Origin: Bacteroides sp.
GTDB taxonomy: Bacteria > Bacteroidota > Bacteroidia > Bacteroidales > Muribaculaceae
Direction of reading: 5' to 3'
NCBI GenBank assembly: GCA_014802045.1
Contig: JAAVDA010000032.1
Location: 1-63,887 of the forward strand
DNA: 63,887 bases
Shown in pieces: positions 45,785 to 56,146 of the stretch (positions are counted from its first letter, which is position 1; the number at the start of each line of letters is the position of its first letter). Below the pieces are notes generated by a model. The model worked only from the letters and a program-made list of their open reading frames with translations, ran no database searches and was not told the origin of the DNA. Position numbers and translations under genes: made by a program.

Positions 45785-46405
45785 ATGCCAGGATTATTAG
45801 GAAAGAAAATCGGAATGACATCCGTTTTCAGTGCCGACGGCAAGAATGTGCCGTGCACTGTTATCGAAGTAGGTCCTTGTGTAGTTACTCAGGTTAAGAC
45901 CGTCGCTACTGATGGCTATGACGCACTCCAGCTCGGCTTCGTGCAGAAGAAAGAAAAGCACACCACCGAGCCGCTTCAGGGCCACTTCAAGAAAGCGGGA
46001 GTAGCTCCTCAGAGATACTTGGCCGAGTTCAAGGGATTTGATGGCGAATTCAATCTCGGTGACACAATCACCGTAGACAGCCTCTTTACTGAAAACGACT
46101 TTGTCGACATTCAGGGCACATCGAAAGGTAAAGGCTACCAGGGCGTAGTGAAGCGTCACGGTTTCGGCGGCGTGGGTCAGAGCACTCACGGTCAGCACAA
46201 CCGTCTTCGCGCCCCCGGTTCGGTAGGTGCTTGCTCCTACCCCGCAAAGGTGTTCAAAGGCATGCGCATGGCAGGCCAGATGGGCAATGAGAATGTTACC
46301 GTGCAGAACCTCCAGGTTCTCCGCATTATGCCCGAACACAATCTGCTCTTGATCAAGGGCTCGATACCCGGATGTAAAGGTTCAATCGTAAAAATTGAGA
46401 AATAA
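45785..46405 (+). CDS. rplC: 50S ribosomal protein L3
   Basis: The 206-residue L3 is an early 23S-binding protein near the peptidyl transferase centre. It has [15 protein letters not shown] at the start and the loop [20 protein letters not shown], whose Gln is a methylation site in other bacteria. Its stop overlaps the rplD start by one base. Confidence 0.98.
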   Translation: MPGLLGKKIGMTSVFSADGKNVPCTVIEVGPCVVTQVKTVATDGYDALQLGFVQKKEKHTTEPLQGHFKKAGVAPQRYLAEFKGFDGEFNLGDTITVDSLFTENDFVDIQGTSKGKGYQGVVKRHGFGGVGQSTHGQHNRLRAPGSVGACSYPAKVFKGMRMAGQMGNENVTVQNLQVLRIMPEHNLLLIKGSIPGCKGSIVKIEK

Positions 46406-47025
46406 TGGAACTCGCAGTATACAACATTAAAGGTGAAGACACCGGCCGCAAGGCTCAGCTCAGCGACGAGGTGTTTGCAGTGGATGCCAACGAGCATGCC
46501 GTTTATCTCGACGTAAAGCAGTATCTCGCCAATCAGCGTCAGGGCACGCACAAATCCAAAGAGCGCAGCGAGGTGAGCGGCTCTACCCGTAAGCTTCACA
46601 AGCAGAAGGGTGGTGGCGGCGCACGTATCGGCGACATCAATTCGCCCCTCCTCGTTGGCGGCGGACGCGTTTTTGGCCCCCGTCCCCGCGACTACCGCTT
46701 CAAGTTGAACAAGAAAGTTAAGCAGCTCGCCCGCCGTTCTGCCTGGACATACAAGGTGCAGGACGACCAGGTGAAAATCATCGAAGACTTCACTTTCGAG
46801 GCTCCGAAAACTAAAGAGTTTGTAAATTTTGCTAAAAATCTACAAGCAGAGGGCAAAAAGCTCCTTCTCGTTTTACCGAGCCAGAATAAAAACGTATATT
46901 TGTCAGCTCGAAACGTCCCCAACGCTGAAATCATCACCGCGAAGGACGTCAACACATATGCGCTCATGAACAGCAATGCTATTCTCGTCACCGAGGGTAG
47001 CCTTGAGGTTATCAACAATCTTTAA
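46405..47025 (+). CDS. rplD: 50S ribosomal protein L4
   Basis: The 206-residue L4 lines the exit tunnel through its extended loop (about 40-100, with [20 protein letters not shown] and [16 protein letters not shown]). In E. coli L4 also represses its own S10 operon; no matching leader is evident here. It overlaps rplC by one base. Confidence 0.98.
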   Translation: MELAVYNIKGEDTGRKAQLSDEVFAVDANEHAVYLDVKQYLANQRQGTHKSKERSEVSGSTRKLHKQKGGGGARIGDINSPLLVGGGRVFGPRPRDYRFKLNKKVKQLARRSAWTYKVQDDQVKIIEDFTFEAPKTKEFVNFAKNLQAEGKKLLLVLPSQNKNVYLSARNVPNAEIITAKDVNTYALMNSNAILVTEGSLEVINNL

Positions 47026-47048
47026 CCCCATAAGCGGAAAAAAGAACA

Positions 47049-47339
47049 ATGGAAATATCAATTCAGCCGATAGTGACCGAAAAGGCCACCAAGCTTTCCG
47101 AAAAGCTCAACCGCTACACATTCCGTGTATCTCCGGAGGCTAATAAATACCAGATCAAGCAGCTGGTAGAGAAGCTCTATGGAGTTAAAGTGGTTAACGT
47201 CAACACCGCCCTCGTCCGTGGCAAAAACAAAAGCCGCTGGACAAAGAGCGGCCTTCTCCGCGGCAAGACAAACGCCTATAAGAAGGCGTTTATCACCGTT
47301 GGTGAAGGTCAGACAATCGACTTCTACAGCAACATTTAA
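47049..47339 (+). CDS. rplW: 50S ribosomal protein L23
   Basis: The 96-residue L23 sits at the tunnel exit and docks SRP and trigger factor. It has IQPIVTEKATKLSEKLNRYT and the KLYGVKVVNVNT strand, and lies between rplD and rplB. Confidence 0.98.
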   Translation: MEISIQPIVTEKATKLSEKLNRYTFRVSPEANKYQIKQLVEKLYGVKVVNVNTALVRGKNKSRWTKSGLLRGKTNAYKKAFITVGEGQTIDFYSNI

Positions 47340-47345
47340 TAGAAC

Positions 47346-48173
47346 ATGGCAGTAAGAAAATTCAAGCCCACCACACCGGGGCAGAGACACAAAGTTATTG
47401 GCGTATTCAAAGGTACAATCACTGCTACTACGCCAGAGAAATCTCTTACAGTCGGTAAAAAAGCCACCGGCGGCCGTAATGCCGAAGGTCACCTCACCAA
47501 CCGCTACCTTGGTGGAGGTCACAAGCGCAAATACCGTATCATTGACTTTAAGAGAACCAAAGACGGTGTGCCCGCTGTCGTAAAGAGCATCGAATACGAC
47601 CCCAACCGTTCGGCTCGTATCGCCCTGCTCTACTACGTAGACGGCGCAAAAGCTTATATCATTGCACCCAACGGCTTGCAAGTTGGAGCTACTGTTGTCA
47701 GCGGTCCTGACGCTGCCCCCGAAGTGGGCAATGCTCTTCCGCTCAACAAGATTCCCGTGGGTACTCTCATCCACGCCATCGAGCTCCGTCCCGGTCAGGG
47801 CGCCTTCATGGCCCGCTCAGCCGGCACATTCGCACAGCTCACCTCGAGAGAGGGCGACTATGCTATCATCAAATTACCTTCGGGCGAAACCCGTAAGATC
47901 CTCGCCACATGCAAGGCTACAGTCGGAGTTGTCGGCAACAGCGAACACTCTCTGGAGCGCAGCGGTAAGGCCGGACGTTCACGCTGGCTCGGACGCCGTC
48001 CGCGCAACCGTGGCGTTGTCATGAACCCTGTAGACCACCCCATGGGCGGTGGCGAAGGCCGTGCTTCAGGCGGACATCCCCGTTCGCGCAAGGGTCTTTA
48101 CAGCAAGGGTCTCAAGACTCGCGCTCCGAAGAAGGCTTCTTCGAAGTATATCATTGAAAGAAGGAAAAAGTAA
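47346..48173 (+). CDS. rplB: 50S ribosomal protein L2
   Basis: The 275-residue L2 is needed for subunit joining and peptidyl transferase structure. The C-terminal [20 protein letters not shown] segment, which contains the key His in GGGEGR context, is intact. It begins 6 bp after rplW. Confidence 0.98.
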   Translation: MAVRKFKPTTPGQRHKVIGVFKGTITATTPEKSLTVGKKATGGRNAEGHLTNRYLGGGHKRKYRIIDFKRTKDGVPAVVKSIEYDPNRSARIALLYYVDGAKAYIIAPNGLQVGATVVSGPDAAPEVGNALPLNKIPVGTLIHAIELRPGQGAFMARSAGTFAQLTSREGDYAIIKLPSGETRKILATCKATVGVVGNSEHSLERSGKAGRSRWLGRRPRNRGVVMNPVDHPMGGGEGRASGGHPRSRKGLYSKGLKTRAPKKASSKYIIERRKK

Positions 48174-48194
48174 TCTGATTAACCAAGCAAACTT

Positions 48195-48461
48195 ATGAGT
48201 CGTTCGTTAAAGAAAGGTCCTTTCATCAGCGTGAAGCTTGAGAAGAAAGTAGCGGCCATGGAAGAAAGCGGTAAGAAGCAGGTCATCAAGACCTGGAGCC
48301 GCGCCTCCATGATTGCACCCGAATTTGTGGGCCACACTTTTGCCGTCCACAACGGCAACAAGTTTATCCCGGTTTATGTGACCGAGAATATGGTAGGCCA
48401 CAAGCTCGGCGAATTTGCCCCCACACGCAACTTCCGCGGCCACGCAGGCAACAAGAAGTAA
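48195..48461 (+). CDS. rpsS: 30S ribosomal protein S19
   Basis: The 88-residue S19 binds 16S rRNA with S13 in the head. It has [18 protein letters not shown] and the signature [19 protein letters not shown], ending [10 protein letters not shown]. Confidence 0.98.
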   Translation: MSRSLKKGPFISVKLEKKVAAMEESGKKQVIKTWSRASMIAPEFVGHTFAVHNGNKFIPVYVTENMVGHKLGEFAPTRNFRGHAGNKK

Positions 48462-48502
48462 GGTCCCCAACCAATTTCTGACAAAAAAAGAATTAAATAA
48501 CA

Positions 48503-48913
48503 ATGGGTGTAAGAAAAAGAAACTCAGCCGATAAGATGAAGGAAGAGCGTAAGAACATAGCGTTCGCCAAGCTCACCAACATCCCTTCGTCACCCCGCAA
48601 GATGCGTCTTGTGGCAGATATGGTGCGCGGAAAAGAAGTGTTCCGTGCCCTCGGCATCCTCAAGTTCTCCAACAAAGAGGCTGCCGCTAAGCTCGAGAAG
48701 CTCCTTCGTTCGGCCATCGCCAACTGGGAAGCAAAGAACGAGCGCAAAGCCGAGAGCGGAGAGCTCTGCATCAGCACTATCTACGTCAACTGCGCTCCTA
48801 TGCTCAAGCGCCTCCGTCCCGCTCCCCAGGGCCGCGGCTACCGCATCCGCAAGCGCGCTAACCACGTGACTGTGATTGTCGACACTATTGAAAACGCTAA
48901 AAACAAGGCATAA
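48503..48913 (+). CDS. rplV: 50S ribosomal protein L22
   Basis: The 136-residue L22 spans the exit tunnel wall. The tunnel hairpin region [19 protein letters not shown] is intact, as is the start region [20 protein letters not shown]. It is followed 3 bp later by rpsC. Confidence 0.98.
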   Translation: MGVRKRNSADKMKEERKNIAFAKLTNIPSSPRKMRLVADMVRGKEVFRALGILKFSNKEAAAKLEKLLRSAIANWEAKNERKAESGELCISTIYVNCAPMLKRLRPAPQGRGYRIRKRANHVTVIVDTIENAKNKA

Positions 48914-48916
48914 CGC

Positions 48917-49666
48917 ATGGGACAGAAAGTTAATCCGATTAGCAACCGCTTAGGCGTAATCCGCGGCTGGGACTCAAACTGGTATGATGTCAAGAAATTC
49001 GCTGACAACATCCTTGAAGACTCCAAGCTCCGCAAATATCTCAACGTGCGCCTCGCCAATTCAAGCGTTTCCCGTATCGTTATCGAGCGCACACTGAAGC
49101 TCATCACTATCACAGTCTGCACATCACGTCCGGGCCTTATCATCGGCAAGGGCGGTGCTATGGTCGACAAGCTGAAAGAGGAACTCAAGAAAATCACCGA
49201 CAAGGAAGTACAGATCAATATCTTTGAGGTAAAACGTCCGGAACTCGACGCTCAAATCGTGGCAAGCACCATCGCTCGCCAGATTGAAGGCAAGATTGCC
49301 TACCGTCGTGCAGTGAAGATGGCTATCGCAGCCACCATGCGCAGCGGTGCTGAGGGCATCAAGGTGCAGATCAGTGGCCGTCTCAACGGTGCTGAAATCG
49401 CACGCTCCGAAATGTTCAAGGAAGGCCGTACACCCCTCCACACCCTTCGTGCCGACATCGACTACGCTCTCGTAGAAGCCCACACCAAAGTAGGTGTGCT
49501 CGGTGTGAAAGTGTGGATTTGCCGTGGAGAAGTTTATGGCAAGCGCGACCTCGCCCCCTCATTCACCAGCGCAGGCAAGGAAAGCCGTCCCGCCGGAGGA
49601 AATGCTCCCCGTCGTGAGCGCGGTGGCCGCGGAGGTTTCCGCACAAAAGGTTCAAACAACCGTTAA
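48917..49666 (+). CDS. rpsC: 30S ribosomal protein S3
   Basis: The 249-residue S3 forms part of the mRNA entry site and helicase. It starts [20 protein letters not shown], has the KH motif [18 protein letters not shown] (about 72-89), and ends in a Gly/Arg-rich tail (about 215-249). Confidence 0.98.
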   Translation: MGQKVNPISNRLGVIRGWDSNWYDVKKFADNILEDSKLRKYLNVRLANSSVSRIVIERTLKLITITVCTSRPGLIIGKGGAMVDKLKEELKKITDKEVQINIFEVKRPELDAQIVASTIARQIEGKIAYRRAVKMAIAATMRSGAEGIKVQISGRLNGAEIARSEMFKEGRTPLHTLRADIDYALVEAHTKVGVLGVKVWICRGEVYGKRDLAPSFTSAGKESRPAGGNAPRRERGGRGGFRTKGSNNR

Positions 49667-49695
49667 ATCAACCCCACTACCTCAATTAAAAGAAA

Positions 49696-50127
49696 ATGTT
49701 ACAACCAAAGAAAACCAAATTCCGCCGCTCCCAGAAAGGCCGCATGAAAGGCGTTGCACAGCGCGGCAATCAGTTGGCCTTCGGTTCGTTCGGCATAAAG
49801 ACTCTTGAGTCAAAATGGATCACAGGCCGCCAGATTGAGGCTGCCCGTGTGGCCGTGACACGCTACATGCAGCGTCAGGGTCAGATCTGGATCCGCATCT
49901 TCCCCGATAAGCCCATCACCAAGAAACCCGCCGAAGTGCGAATGGGTAAAGGTAAAGGTGCTCCCGAAGGATTCGTAGCCCCCGTCACTCCCGGACGTAT
50001 GCTTATCGAAGTAGAAGGTGTAAGCTACGATGTGGCTAAGGAAGCTCTCCGCCTCGCAGCCCAGAAGCTCCCCGTGATAACCAAATTTGTGGTCCGTCGC
50101 GATTATGATCCGACTCAAAACGTGTAA
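49696..50127 (+). CDS. rplP: 50S ribosomal protein L16
   Basis: The 143-residue L16 helps shape the A site of the large subunit. It has [19 protein letters not shown] at the start and the conserved [16 protein letters not shown] loop. It is followed by rpmC after 8 bp. Confidence 0.98.
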   Translation: MLQPKKTKFRRSQKGRMKGVAQRGNQLAFGSFGIKTLESKWITGRQIEAARVAVTRYMQRQGQIWIRIFPDKPITKKPAEVRMGKGKGAPEGFVAPVTPGRMLIEVEGVSYDVAKEALRLAAQKLPVITKFVVRRDYDPTQNV

Positions 50128-50135
50128 AAGCCATT

Positions 50136-50333
50136 ATGAAGAAAGTTGAAATTAAAGAGCTCAGCACTCAGGACCTCAAAGACCGTCTCGAGCAGATGGA
50201 GCAGGAATATGCTCAGCTTAAGATCACTCACTCAGTGTCTCCGATAGACAACCCTGCGAAAATTCGTCGCGACCGCCGCATGATTGCCCGCGTCAGGACC
50301 GAACTTCGCCAGCGTGAACTTAACAATAAATAA
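50136..50333 (+). CDS. rpmC: 50S ribosomal protein L29
   Basis: The 65-residue L29 is a two-helix protein near the tunnel exit. It shows VEIKELSTQDLKDRLEQMEQ and the C-terminal NPAKIRRDRRMIARVRTEL typical of the family. Confidence 0.96.
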   Translation: MKKVEIKELSTQDLKDRLEQMEQEYAQLKITHSVSPIDNPAKIRRDRRMIARVRTELRQRELNNK

Positions 50334-50342
50334 TCCCCGAAA

Positions 50343-50600
50343 ATGGAAACCAGAAATTTACGTAAAGAGCGCATCGGGGTTGTGTCAAGCAACAAGGCCG
50401 ACAAGACCATCACTGTAACAGTGAAATGGAAAGAAAAGCATCCCATCTACGGCAAGTTTGTCAACAAGACAAAGAAATATCATGCCCACGATGAGAAAAA
50501 CGAATGCAGCGTCGGCGACACCGTCCGCCTCATGGAGACCCGCCCTCTCAGCAAAACCAAAAGATGGCGCCTTGTAGAAATAATCGAAAAAGTTAAGTAA
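50343..50600 (+). CDS. rpsQ: 30S ribosomal protein S17
   Basis: The 85-residue S17 is an OB-fold early assembly protein. It has [19 protein letters not shown] and [19 protein letters not shown], and lies 9 bp after rpmC. Confidence 0.98.
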   Translation: METRNLRKERIGVVSSNKADKTITVTVKWKEKHPIYGKFVNKTKKYHAHDEKNECSVGDTVRLMETRPLSKTKRWRLVEIIEKVK

Positions 50601-50602
50601 AT

Positions 50603-50968
50603 ATGATACAGACAGAAAGCCGACTGACAGTTGCTGACAACAGCGGCGCCAAAGAAGCCCTCTGCATCCACGTGCTCGGAGGCACCGGACGCCGTTATGC
50701 CACCGTGGGCGACATCATCGTGGTATCCGTCAAGAGTGTCATCCCCTCGTCCGACGTTAAGAAGGGCACCGTTTCAAAGGCTGTGGTTGTCCGCACCAAG
50801 AAAGAAATCCGCCGTCCCGACGGAAGCTATATCCGCTTCGACGACAATGCATGCGTGCTTCTCAACAACGCCGGTGAGCTCCGCGGCACCCGTATCTTCG
50901 GCCCCGTTGCCCGCGAGCTCCGCGCCACTAATATGAAAATCGTGTCACTCGCACCCGAGGTGCTCTAA
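50603..50968 (+). CDS. rplN: 50S ribosomal protein L14
   Basis: The 121-residue L14 contacts the 30S subunit at bridge B8. It has [20 protein letters not shown] and the C-terminal [13 protein letters not shown], two bases after rpsQ. Confidence 0.98.
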   Translation: MIQTESRLTVADNSGAKEALCIHVLGGTGRRYATVGDIIVVSVKSVIPSSDVKKGTVSKAVVVRTKKEIRRPDGSYIRFDDNACVLLNNAGELRGTRIFGPVARELRATNMKIVSLAPEVL

Positions 50969-51010
50969 GCCTGCCGCGACACACACCAATTCAAGAAACA
51001 TCTAACCGAA

Positions 51011-51331
51011 ATGAGTAAGTTAAATATCAAAAAAGGTGATACCGTCTATGTCCTCGCCGGCGAAAGCCGCGGCAAGACCGGACGCGTGCTCAAGGTTGAC
51101 CCTGCTAAGCAGCGCGTGCTCGTCGAGGGTGTCAACATCGTCACCAAGGCCTGCAAGCCCAGCGCCAAGCACCCCCAGGGCGGTCTCATCAAGATGGAGG
51201 CTCCCATCCACATCTCTAATGTAGCCCTCCTTGACCCCAAAACCGGCAAGCCCACCCGTGTGGGTCGCCGTAAGGACGCCGAGGGCAAATCAGTCCGTTA
51301 CGCTAAAAAATCAGGAGAGGAGATTAAATAA
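51011..51331 (+). CDS. rplX: 50S ribosomal protein L24
   Basis: The 106-residue L24 starts 50S assembly. The KOW motif [20 protein letters not shown] (8-27) is clear. Its stop codon overlaps the rplE start by one base. Confidence 0.98.
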   Translation: MSKLNIKKGDTVYVLAGESRGKTGRVLKVDPAKQRVLVEGVNIVTKACKPSAKHPQGGLIKMEAPIHISNVALLDPKTGKPTRVGRRKDAEGKSVRYAKKSGEEIK

Positions 51332-51879
51332 TGAGCACCACACTGCAGAAAGACTACAAAGAGCGCATCGTTCCCGCTCTCGAAAAAGAGTTCAGCTATA
51401 AGACCGTGATGCAGGTGCCCCGTCTCAAAAAGATTGTTATCAATCAGGGACTCGGCGAAGCCACACAGGATAAGAAAATCATCGAGACAGCAATCCGCGA
51501 ACTCACCGACATCACCGGTCAGAAAGCCGTTGCCACTCTCTCGAAGAAAGACATCTCAAACTTCAAGCTTCGTAAGAAAATGCCCGTGGGCGTTATGGTG
51601 ACTCTCCGTCGCGACAAGATGTATGAGTTTCTCGAACGCCTCATCCGCGTGGCTCTTCCCCGTATCCGCGACTTCAAGGGTATCGAAGGCAAGCTCGACG
51701 GACGTGGCAACTACACTCTCGGCATCACCGAGCAGATTATCTTCCCTGAAATCAACATCGACAACATCAGCAAGCTTCTCGGCATGAACATCACCTTCGT
51801 CACCTCGGCCAACACCGACGAAGAAGGCTATGCACTGCTCAAGGAGTTCGGTCTTCCTTTCAAGAACGCTAAAAAGTAA
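51331..51879 (+). CDS. rplE: 50S ribosomal protein L5
   Basis: The 182-residue L5 binds 5S rRNA in the central protuberance. It has [20 protein letters not shown] and the later [14 protein letters not shown]. It is translationally linked to rplX by the one-base overlap. Confidence 0.98.
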   Translation: MSTTLQKDYKERIVPALEKEFSYKTVMQVPRLKKIVINQGLGEATQDKKIIETAIRELTDITGQKAVATLSKKDISNFKLRKKMPVGVMVTLRRDKMYEFLERLIRVALPRIRDFKGIEGKLDGRGNYTLGITEQIIFPEINIDNISKLLGMNITFVTSANTDEEGYALLKEFGLPFKNAKK

Positions 51880-51894
51880 ATCTTAAACACTGAT

Positions 51895-52164
51895 ATGGCA
51901 AAAGAATCAATGAAGGCCCGCGAAGTCAAGAGGGCTAAGCTCGTTGCCAAATACGCCGCCAAGAAGGCTGCTCTCAAAGAAGCCGGCGACTACGAGGCAC
52001 TCCAGCTCATCCCCAAGAACGCTTCGATCGTGCGCCTGCACAACCGCTGCTCCATCACCGGCCGCCCGAAAGGCTACATGCGCCAGTTCGGCCTCTCGCG
52101 TATACAGTTCCGCGAAATGGCATCCGCCGGTCTGATTCCCGGAGTTAAGAAAGCAAGCTGGTAA
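51895..52164 (+). CDS. rpsN: 30S ribosomal protein S14 (long, zinc-free type)
   Basis: The 89-residue S14 is the long form. It lacks the paired Cys motifs of zinc-binding S14, having a single Cys in [20 protein letters not shown]. It helps form the 30S head. A 73-bp gap with a hairpin follows before rpsH. Confidence 0.97.
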   Translation: MAKESMKAREVKRAKLVAKYAAKKAALKEAGDYEALQLIPKNASIVRLHNRCSITGRPKGYMRQFGLSRIQFREMASAGLIPGVKKASW

Positions 52165-52197
52165 TTAATCTCAACCCATTGCCAGAGAATATTAAAT

Positions 52198-52221
52198 ATT
52201 GTTCGGACACCCCGAATCAAT
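52198..52221 (+). promoter_or_regulatory. Hairpin between rpsN and rpsH
   Basis: TTCGG/CCGAA with a 5-base loop, flanked by ATTG and CAAT that extend the stem around one bulged T. It is in one of the longer gaps of the cluster and has no T run, so it may be an RNA regulatory or processing site. S8 autoregulation in the spc operon is known in E. coli, but the match here is not shown. Confidence 0.35.
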
Positions 52222-52237
52222 TTAACAAACAACAGAA

Positions 52238-52636
52238 ATGACAGATCCTATAGCAGATTATCTGACAAGATTGAGGAACGCCATCAAGGCCAACCACCGT
52301 GTGGTGGAGATTCCCGCCTCAAACTTGAAAAAAGAAATCACCAAGATTCTTTTCGAACAAGGCTATATCCTTAACTATAAGTTTATAGAGGGTGAAACCC
52401 CCGCGGGCACGATTAAAATCGCGCTCAAGTATGATCCCGTTGACAAGGTCAACGCTATCAAAGACCTCAAGCGCGTGTCGCGTCCGGGTCTTCGCCAGTA
52501 TACCGGCTACAAAGATATGCCCCGCGTGCTCAATGGTCTTGGCATCGCCATCCTCTCCACATCGCAGGGCGTTATGACCAACAAGAAAGCCAAAGACCTC
52601 AAAATCGGCGGCGAAGTGCTGTGTTACGTATATTAA
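52238..52636 (+). CDS. rpsH: 30S ribosomal protein S8
   Basis: The 132-residue S8 binds the central domain of 16S rRNA. It begins MTDPIADYLTRLRNAIKANH and ends with the signature STSQGVMTNKKAKDLKIGGE. It lies before rplF. Confidence 0.98.
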   Translation: MTDPIADYLTRLRNAIKANHRVVEIPASNLKKEITKILFEQGYILNYKFIEGETPAGTIKIALKYDPVDKVNAIKDLKRVSRPGLRQYTGYKDMPRVLNGLGIAILSTSQGVMTNKKAKDLKIGGEVLCYVY

Positions 52637-52651
52637 TAGGAGGAAAGAGAT

Positions 52652-53206
52652 ATGTCAAGAATAGGTAAAGCTCCCATAGCTATCCCCGCCGGAGTGACTG
52701 TGACAGTCAGCGGCGACGTTGTGACAGTTAAAGGTCCCAAGGGCCAGCTCTCACAGAAAATCAATCCTGACCTCCACGTAAAGATCGAAGACGGTCACGT
52801 AACCATCGAGCGTCCCACCGACGATCGCGAGCACCGCGCCCAGCACGGCCTCTATCGTGCCCTTATCCACAACATGGTTGTTGGTGTGTCTGAAGGCTAT
52901 CGCAAAGAGATGGAATTAGTCGGCGTAGGCTACCGTGCATCGGCTACAGGCCAGGTCCTCGAGCTCTCACTCGGATTCAGCCACGCAATATATATCAAAC
53001 TCCCCCCGGAGGTCAAAGTCGAAGCAAAGAGCGAGCGTAATAAAAACCCCCTCATCATCCTCGAGAGCGACGACAAGCAGCTTCTTGGTCAGGTGTGCGC
53101 CAAAATCCGCTCACTCCGCAAGCCCGAACCTTACAAGGGCAAGGGTATCAAGTTTGTCGGCGAGATTATCCGCAGAAAGTCGGGTAAGTCGGCAAGTGCT
53201 AAGTAA
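52652..53206 (+). CDS. rplF: 50S ribosomal protein L6
   Basis: The 184-residue L6 sits near the factor-binding site. It has SRIGKAPIAIPAGVTVTVSG and the C-terminal signature PEPYKGKGIKFVGEIIRRK. Two duplicated alpha/beta domains are of the usual size. Confidence 0.98.
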   Translation: MSRIGKAPIAIPAGVTVTVSGDVVTVKGPKGQLSQKINPDLHVKIEDGHVTIERPTDDREHRAQHGLYRALIHNMVVGVSEGYRKEMELVGVGYRASATGQVLELSLGFSHAIYIKLPPEVKVEAKSERNKNPLIILESDDKQLLGQVCAKIRSLRKPEPYKGKGIKFVGEIIRRKSGKSASAK

Positions 53207-53225
53207 TTTTCAAAAAGACTGAATC

Positions 53226-53567
53226 ATGATCTCCAAGATACAGAGAAGAAATAAAATCAAGGCCCGCATCCGCGGCAAGATTTCCGGCACCGCAGAGCGT
53301 CCTCGCATGACCGTGTTCCGCAGCAACAAGCAGATCTACGTGCAGCTCGTTGACGACCTCGCCGGTAAGACTCTCGTTGCCGCATCTTCCAAAGGCATCG
53401 AAGAAGGCACAAAGTGTGAAATAGCAGCCAAGGTCGGCGAAGCAATCGCACAGAAAGCTATTGCAGCCGGCATCAGCGAAGTAGTGTTCGACCGTAACGG
53501 TTACCTCTTCCACGGCAGAGTAAAATCACTTGCTGACGCAGCACGCAACGGCGGTCTTAAATTTTAA
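53226..53567 (+). CDS. rplR: 50S ribosomal protein L18
   Basis: The 113-residue L18 binds 5S rRNA with L5. It shows [20 protein letters not shown] and [20 protein letters not shown]. The next gene, rpsE, starts 5 bp later. Confidence 0.98.
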   Translation: MISKIQRRNKIKARIRGKISGTAERPRMTVFRSNKQIYVQLVDDLAGKTLVAASSKGIEEGTKCEIAAKVGEAIAQKAIAAGISEVVFDRNGYLFHGRVKSLADAARNGGLKF

Positions 53568-53572
53568 CAATC

Positions 53573-54091
53573 ATGGCAAAAAGAAACAATAAAGTAAAGT
53601 CTACCAACGACCTCGAGCTCAAAGACCGCCTTGTGGCTATCAACCGTGTTACCAAGGTGACCAAGGGTGGCCGCACATTCACTTTCGCCGCCATCGTTGT
53701 CGTAGGCAATGAAGACGGAGTTGTTGGCTGGGGCCTCGGCAAAGCCAATGAAGTAACTGCAGCCATCGCCAAGGGTGTGGAAGCTGCAAAGAAAAACCTC
53801 ATCCGTGTGCCTGTCCACAAGGGAACTATCCCCCACGAACAGGAAGCCAAGTTCGGTGGCTCACGCATCATCCTCAAACCCGCATCTCACGGTACCGGTG
53901 TGAAAGCCGGTGGTGCTATGCGTGCCGTGCTTGAGAGCGTTGGTATCACCGACGTCCTCGCCAAGTCTAAAGGCTCTTCCAACCCCCACAACCTCGTTAA
54001 GGCTACCATCGCCGCTCTCGACGAGATGCGTTCGCCCGCCACTGTGGCTCAGAACCGTGGCATCTCTGTCGGTCAGGTCTTTAACGGATAA
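53573..54091 (+). CDS. rpsE: 30S ribosomal protein S5
   Basis: The 172-residue S5 lies at the mRNA entry and affects fidelity. It has the RNA-binding loop [20 protein letters not shown] and the central [21 protein letters not shown] 14-bp gap precedes rpmD. Confidence 0.98.
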   Translation: MAKRNNKVKSTNDLELKDRLVAINRVTKVTKGGRTFTFAAIVVVGNEDGVVGWGLGKANEVTAAIAKGVEAAKKNLIRVPVHKGTIPHEQEAKFGGSRIILKPASHGTGVKAGGAMRAVLESVGITDVLAKSKGSSNPHNLVKATIAALDEMRSPATVAQNRGISVGQVFNG

Positions 54092-54105
54092 AACTTTTCC
54101 AAAAC

Positions 54106-54285
54106 ATGGCACAGATCAAAATCAAGCAGATAAAGAGCCGCATCAAGTGTCCCGCAGTGCAGAAACGCACCCTCGACGCTCTCGGACTCAAGAAAATGAA
54201 TCACACTGTCATTAAAGAAGACACTCCGAGTGTGATGGGAATGGTTAACAAAGTACGTCATCTGGTCGAAGTGACCAACGCATAA
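54106..54285 (+). CDS. rpmD: 50S ribosomal protein L30
   Basis: A 59-residue gene between rpsE and rplO. The product starts [20 protein letters not shown], continues [19 protein letters not shown] and ends [11 protein letters not shown], the standard L30 pattern. Position and length fit the family exactly. Confidence 0.97.
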   Translation: MAQIKIKQIKSRIKCPAVQKRTLDALGLKKMNHTVIKEDTPSVMGMVNKVRHLVEVTNA

Positions 54286-54298
54286 AATATCAACGAAT

Positions 54299-54745
54299 AT
54301 GGAATTAAGTAATCTTCGTCCTGCCATCGGATCGGTAACACGTAAGACACGCATCGGACGCGGACCCGGCTCCGGAAAAGGAGGCACTTCGACCCGCGGA
54401 CACAAAGGAGCGAAGTCTCGCTCGGGCTATAGCCGCAAGATCGGTTTCGAAGGTGGCCAGATGCCCCTCCAGCGCCGACTCCCGAAATTCGGATTCAAAA
54501 ACATCAACCGTGTCGAATATAAAGCTATCAATATCTCCGATATCGAAGCTCTCGCCACAGCTCTCAGCCTTGAGAAAATCGGCATTGAGGAACTCCGCCA
54601 GGCCGGACTCGTCAATCGCCGCCAGCTCGTCAAGATTCTCGCCGACGGTGCAATCACACGCGCTGTTGCCGTAGAAGCAAACGCTTTCTCAAAGGCAGCC
54701 GAAAAGGCTATCACAGAGGCCGGTGGATCAATCTCTAAAATCTGA
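54299..54745 (+). CDS. rplO: 50S ribosomal protein L15
   Basis: The 148-residue L15 has the Gly-rich basic N terminus ([20 protein letters not shown]) and the C-terminal [11 protein letters not shown] region. It is a late large-subunit assembly protein and is followed 5 bp later by secY, as in most bacteria. Confidence 0.98.
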   Translation: MELSNLRPAIGSVTRKTRIGRGPGSGKGGTSTRGHKGAKSRSGYSRKIGFEGGQMPLQRRLPKFGFKNINRVEYKAINISDIEALATALSLEKIGIEELRQAGLVNRRQLVKILADGAITRAVAVEANAFSKAAEKAITEAGGSISKI

Positions 54746-54750
54746 GAATA

Positions 54751-56100
54751 ATGAGATTTGTCGACACTCTCAAAAATATCTGGACAATCGAAGAACTGCG
54801 GAAGCGCATCCTCGTAACCCTCCTTCTGGTACTCGTGTACCGGTTGGGGTGTTACGTTGTGCTCCCCGGAATCAGCCCCGACGACCTTGACGCCCTCTCG
54901 AAGTTTACCAACAAGAGCGGCCTCATGCAGTTGCTCGACATGTTCTCCGGAGGTGCCTTCTCACAGGCTTCGATTTTCGCCCTCGGTATCATGCCCTATA
55001 TCACGGCTTCAATCGTGATACAGCTCCTCGGCATGGTTCTTCCCTCATTCCAGAAGATGCAGCGCGAAGGTGAGAGCGGACGCCAGAAACTCAACCAGTA
55101 CACCCGCTATCTCACTGTCCTCATCCTCCTGCTTCAGGGTCCTGCCTACCTCTATAATCTTCAGGTGCAGGTCAACGCAGCCGGTTCTGCTGCAACCATG
55201 GGATTCTGGACGCTCGCTTACCTCACCATCATCCTTGCCGCCGGCTCCATGTTTATCATGTGGCTCGGAGAGAGAATCACTGACCGCGGTATCGGCAACG
55301 GTATCTCCTTCATCATCCTCGTCGGCATCATTGCCCGCCTCCCGGGAGCACTCTTCTATGAGTTCACATCCCGCCTTCCCGGTTCCACCGGCTCGCAGGG
55401 CGGTCTGGTGATGTTTGTCGTTGAGATTATCCTCCTGTTTGCTGTGACCGTCGGCGCCGTACTCCTTGTGCAGGGCACTCGCAAAGTCCCCGTTCAGTAT
55501 GCCAAGCGTATCGTCGGCAACCGTCAGTATGGAGGTGCCCGCCAGTACATTCCCCTGAAGGTAAACGCTGCCGGAGTGATGCCCATCATCTTTGCTCAGG
55601 CAATCATGTTTGTGCCCATCACACTTGCCGGATTCGGATCTCAGGAACAGTCGAGTGGTTTCTTCGCCGCTTTCTCCGATATCAACGGTTTCTGGTACAA
55701 CCTCGTTTACTTCATCATGATTGTGGCATTCACATACTTCTACACCGCAATCACTGTCCGTCCCACAATGATGGCCGAAGATATGAAGCGCAACAATGGC
55801 TTCATCCCCGGCGTCAAGCCCGGAAAGAAAACCGCGGAATATCTTGATTCAATCATGTCGAGAATCACCCTTCCCGGTTCAATCTTCCTTGGCATAGTGG
55901 CAATCCTCCCCGCATTTGCACGCTTCTTCGGCATCAGCCAGAATTTCGCGCAATTCTTCGGAGGCACATCTCTTCTCATTCTTGTTGGTGTGGTGCTCGA
56001 CACTCTCCAGCAGATTGAGAGCCACCTGATGATGCACCACTATGACGGACTCATGAAGGAGGGAAAAATCAAAGGACGCACCACCGGTAGCGCCTATTGA
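54751..56100 (+). CDS. secY: Protein translocase subunit SecY
   Basis: The 449-residue channel subunit has 10 membrane segments. Signatures include GLMQLLDMFSGGAFSQASIF (about 55-74) and the cytosolic loop NRQYGGARQYIPLKVNAAGV that binds SecA and ribosomes. It forms the Sec translocon with SecE and SecG in the inner membrane. It is followed by map; the adk gene often found between them is absent. Confidence 0.98.
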   Translation: MRFVDTLKNIWTIEELRKRILVTLLLVLVYRLGCYVVLPGISPDDLDALSKFTNKSGLMQLLDMFSGGAFSQASIFALGIMPYITASIVIQLLGMVLPSFQKMQREGESGRQKLNQYTRYLTVLILLLQGPAYLYNLQVQVNAAGSAATMGFWTLAYLTIILAAGSMFIMWLGERITDRGIGNGISFIILVGIIARLPGALFYEFTSRLPGSTGSQGGLVMFVVEIILLFAVTVGAVLLVQGTRKVPVQYAKRIVGNRQYGGARQYIPLKVNAAGVMPIIFAQAIMFVPITLAGFGSQEQSSGFFAAFSDINGFWYNLVYFIMIVAFTYFYTAITVRPTMMAEDMKRNNGFIPGVKPGKKTAEYLDSIMSRITLPGSIFLGIVAILPAFARFFGISQNFAQFFGGTSLLILVGVVLDTLQQIESHLMMHHYDGLMKEGKIKGRTTGSAY

Positions 56101-56146
56101 TCATAGGATGTCCGACCATCAATGCCGAAAATCACGATAAACTGAA

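Noticed and set aside
47058-47774. Long antisense frames across the ribosomal genes
   Set aside because: Highly biased codon use in ribosomal genes opens antisense frames; none has a start context or homology.
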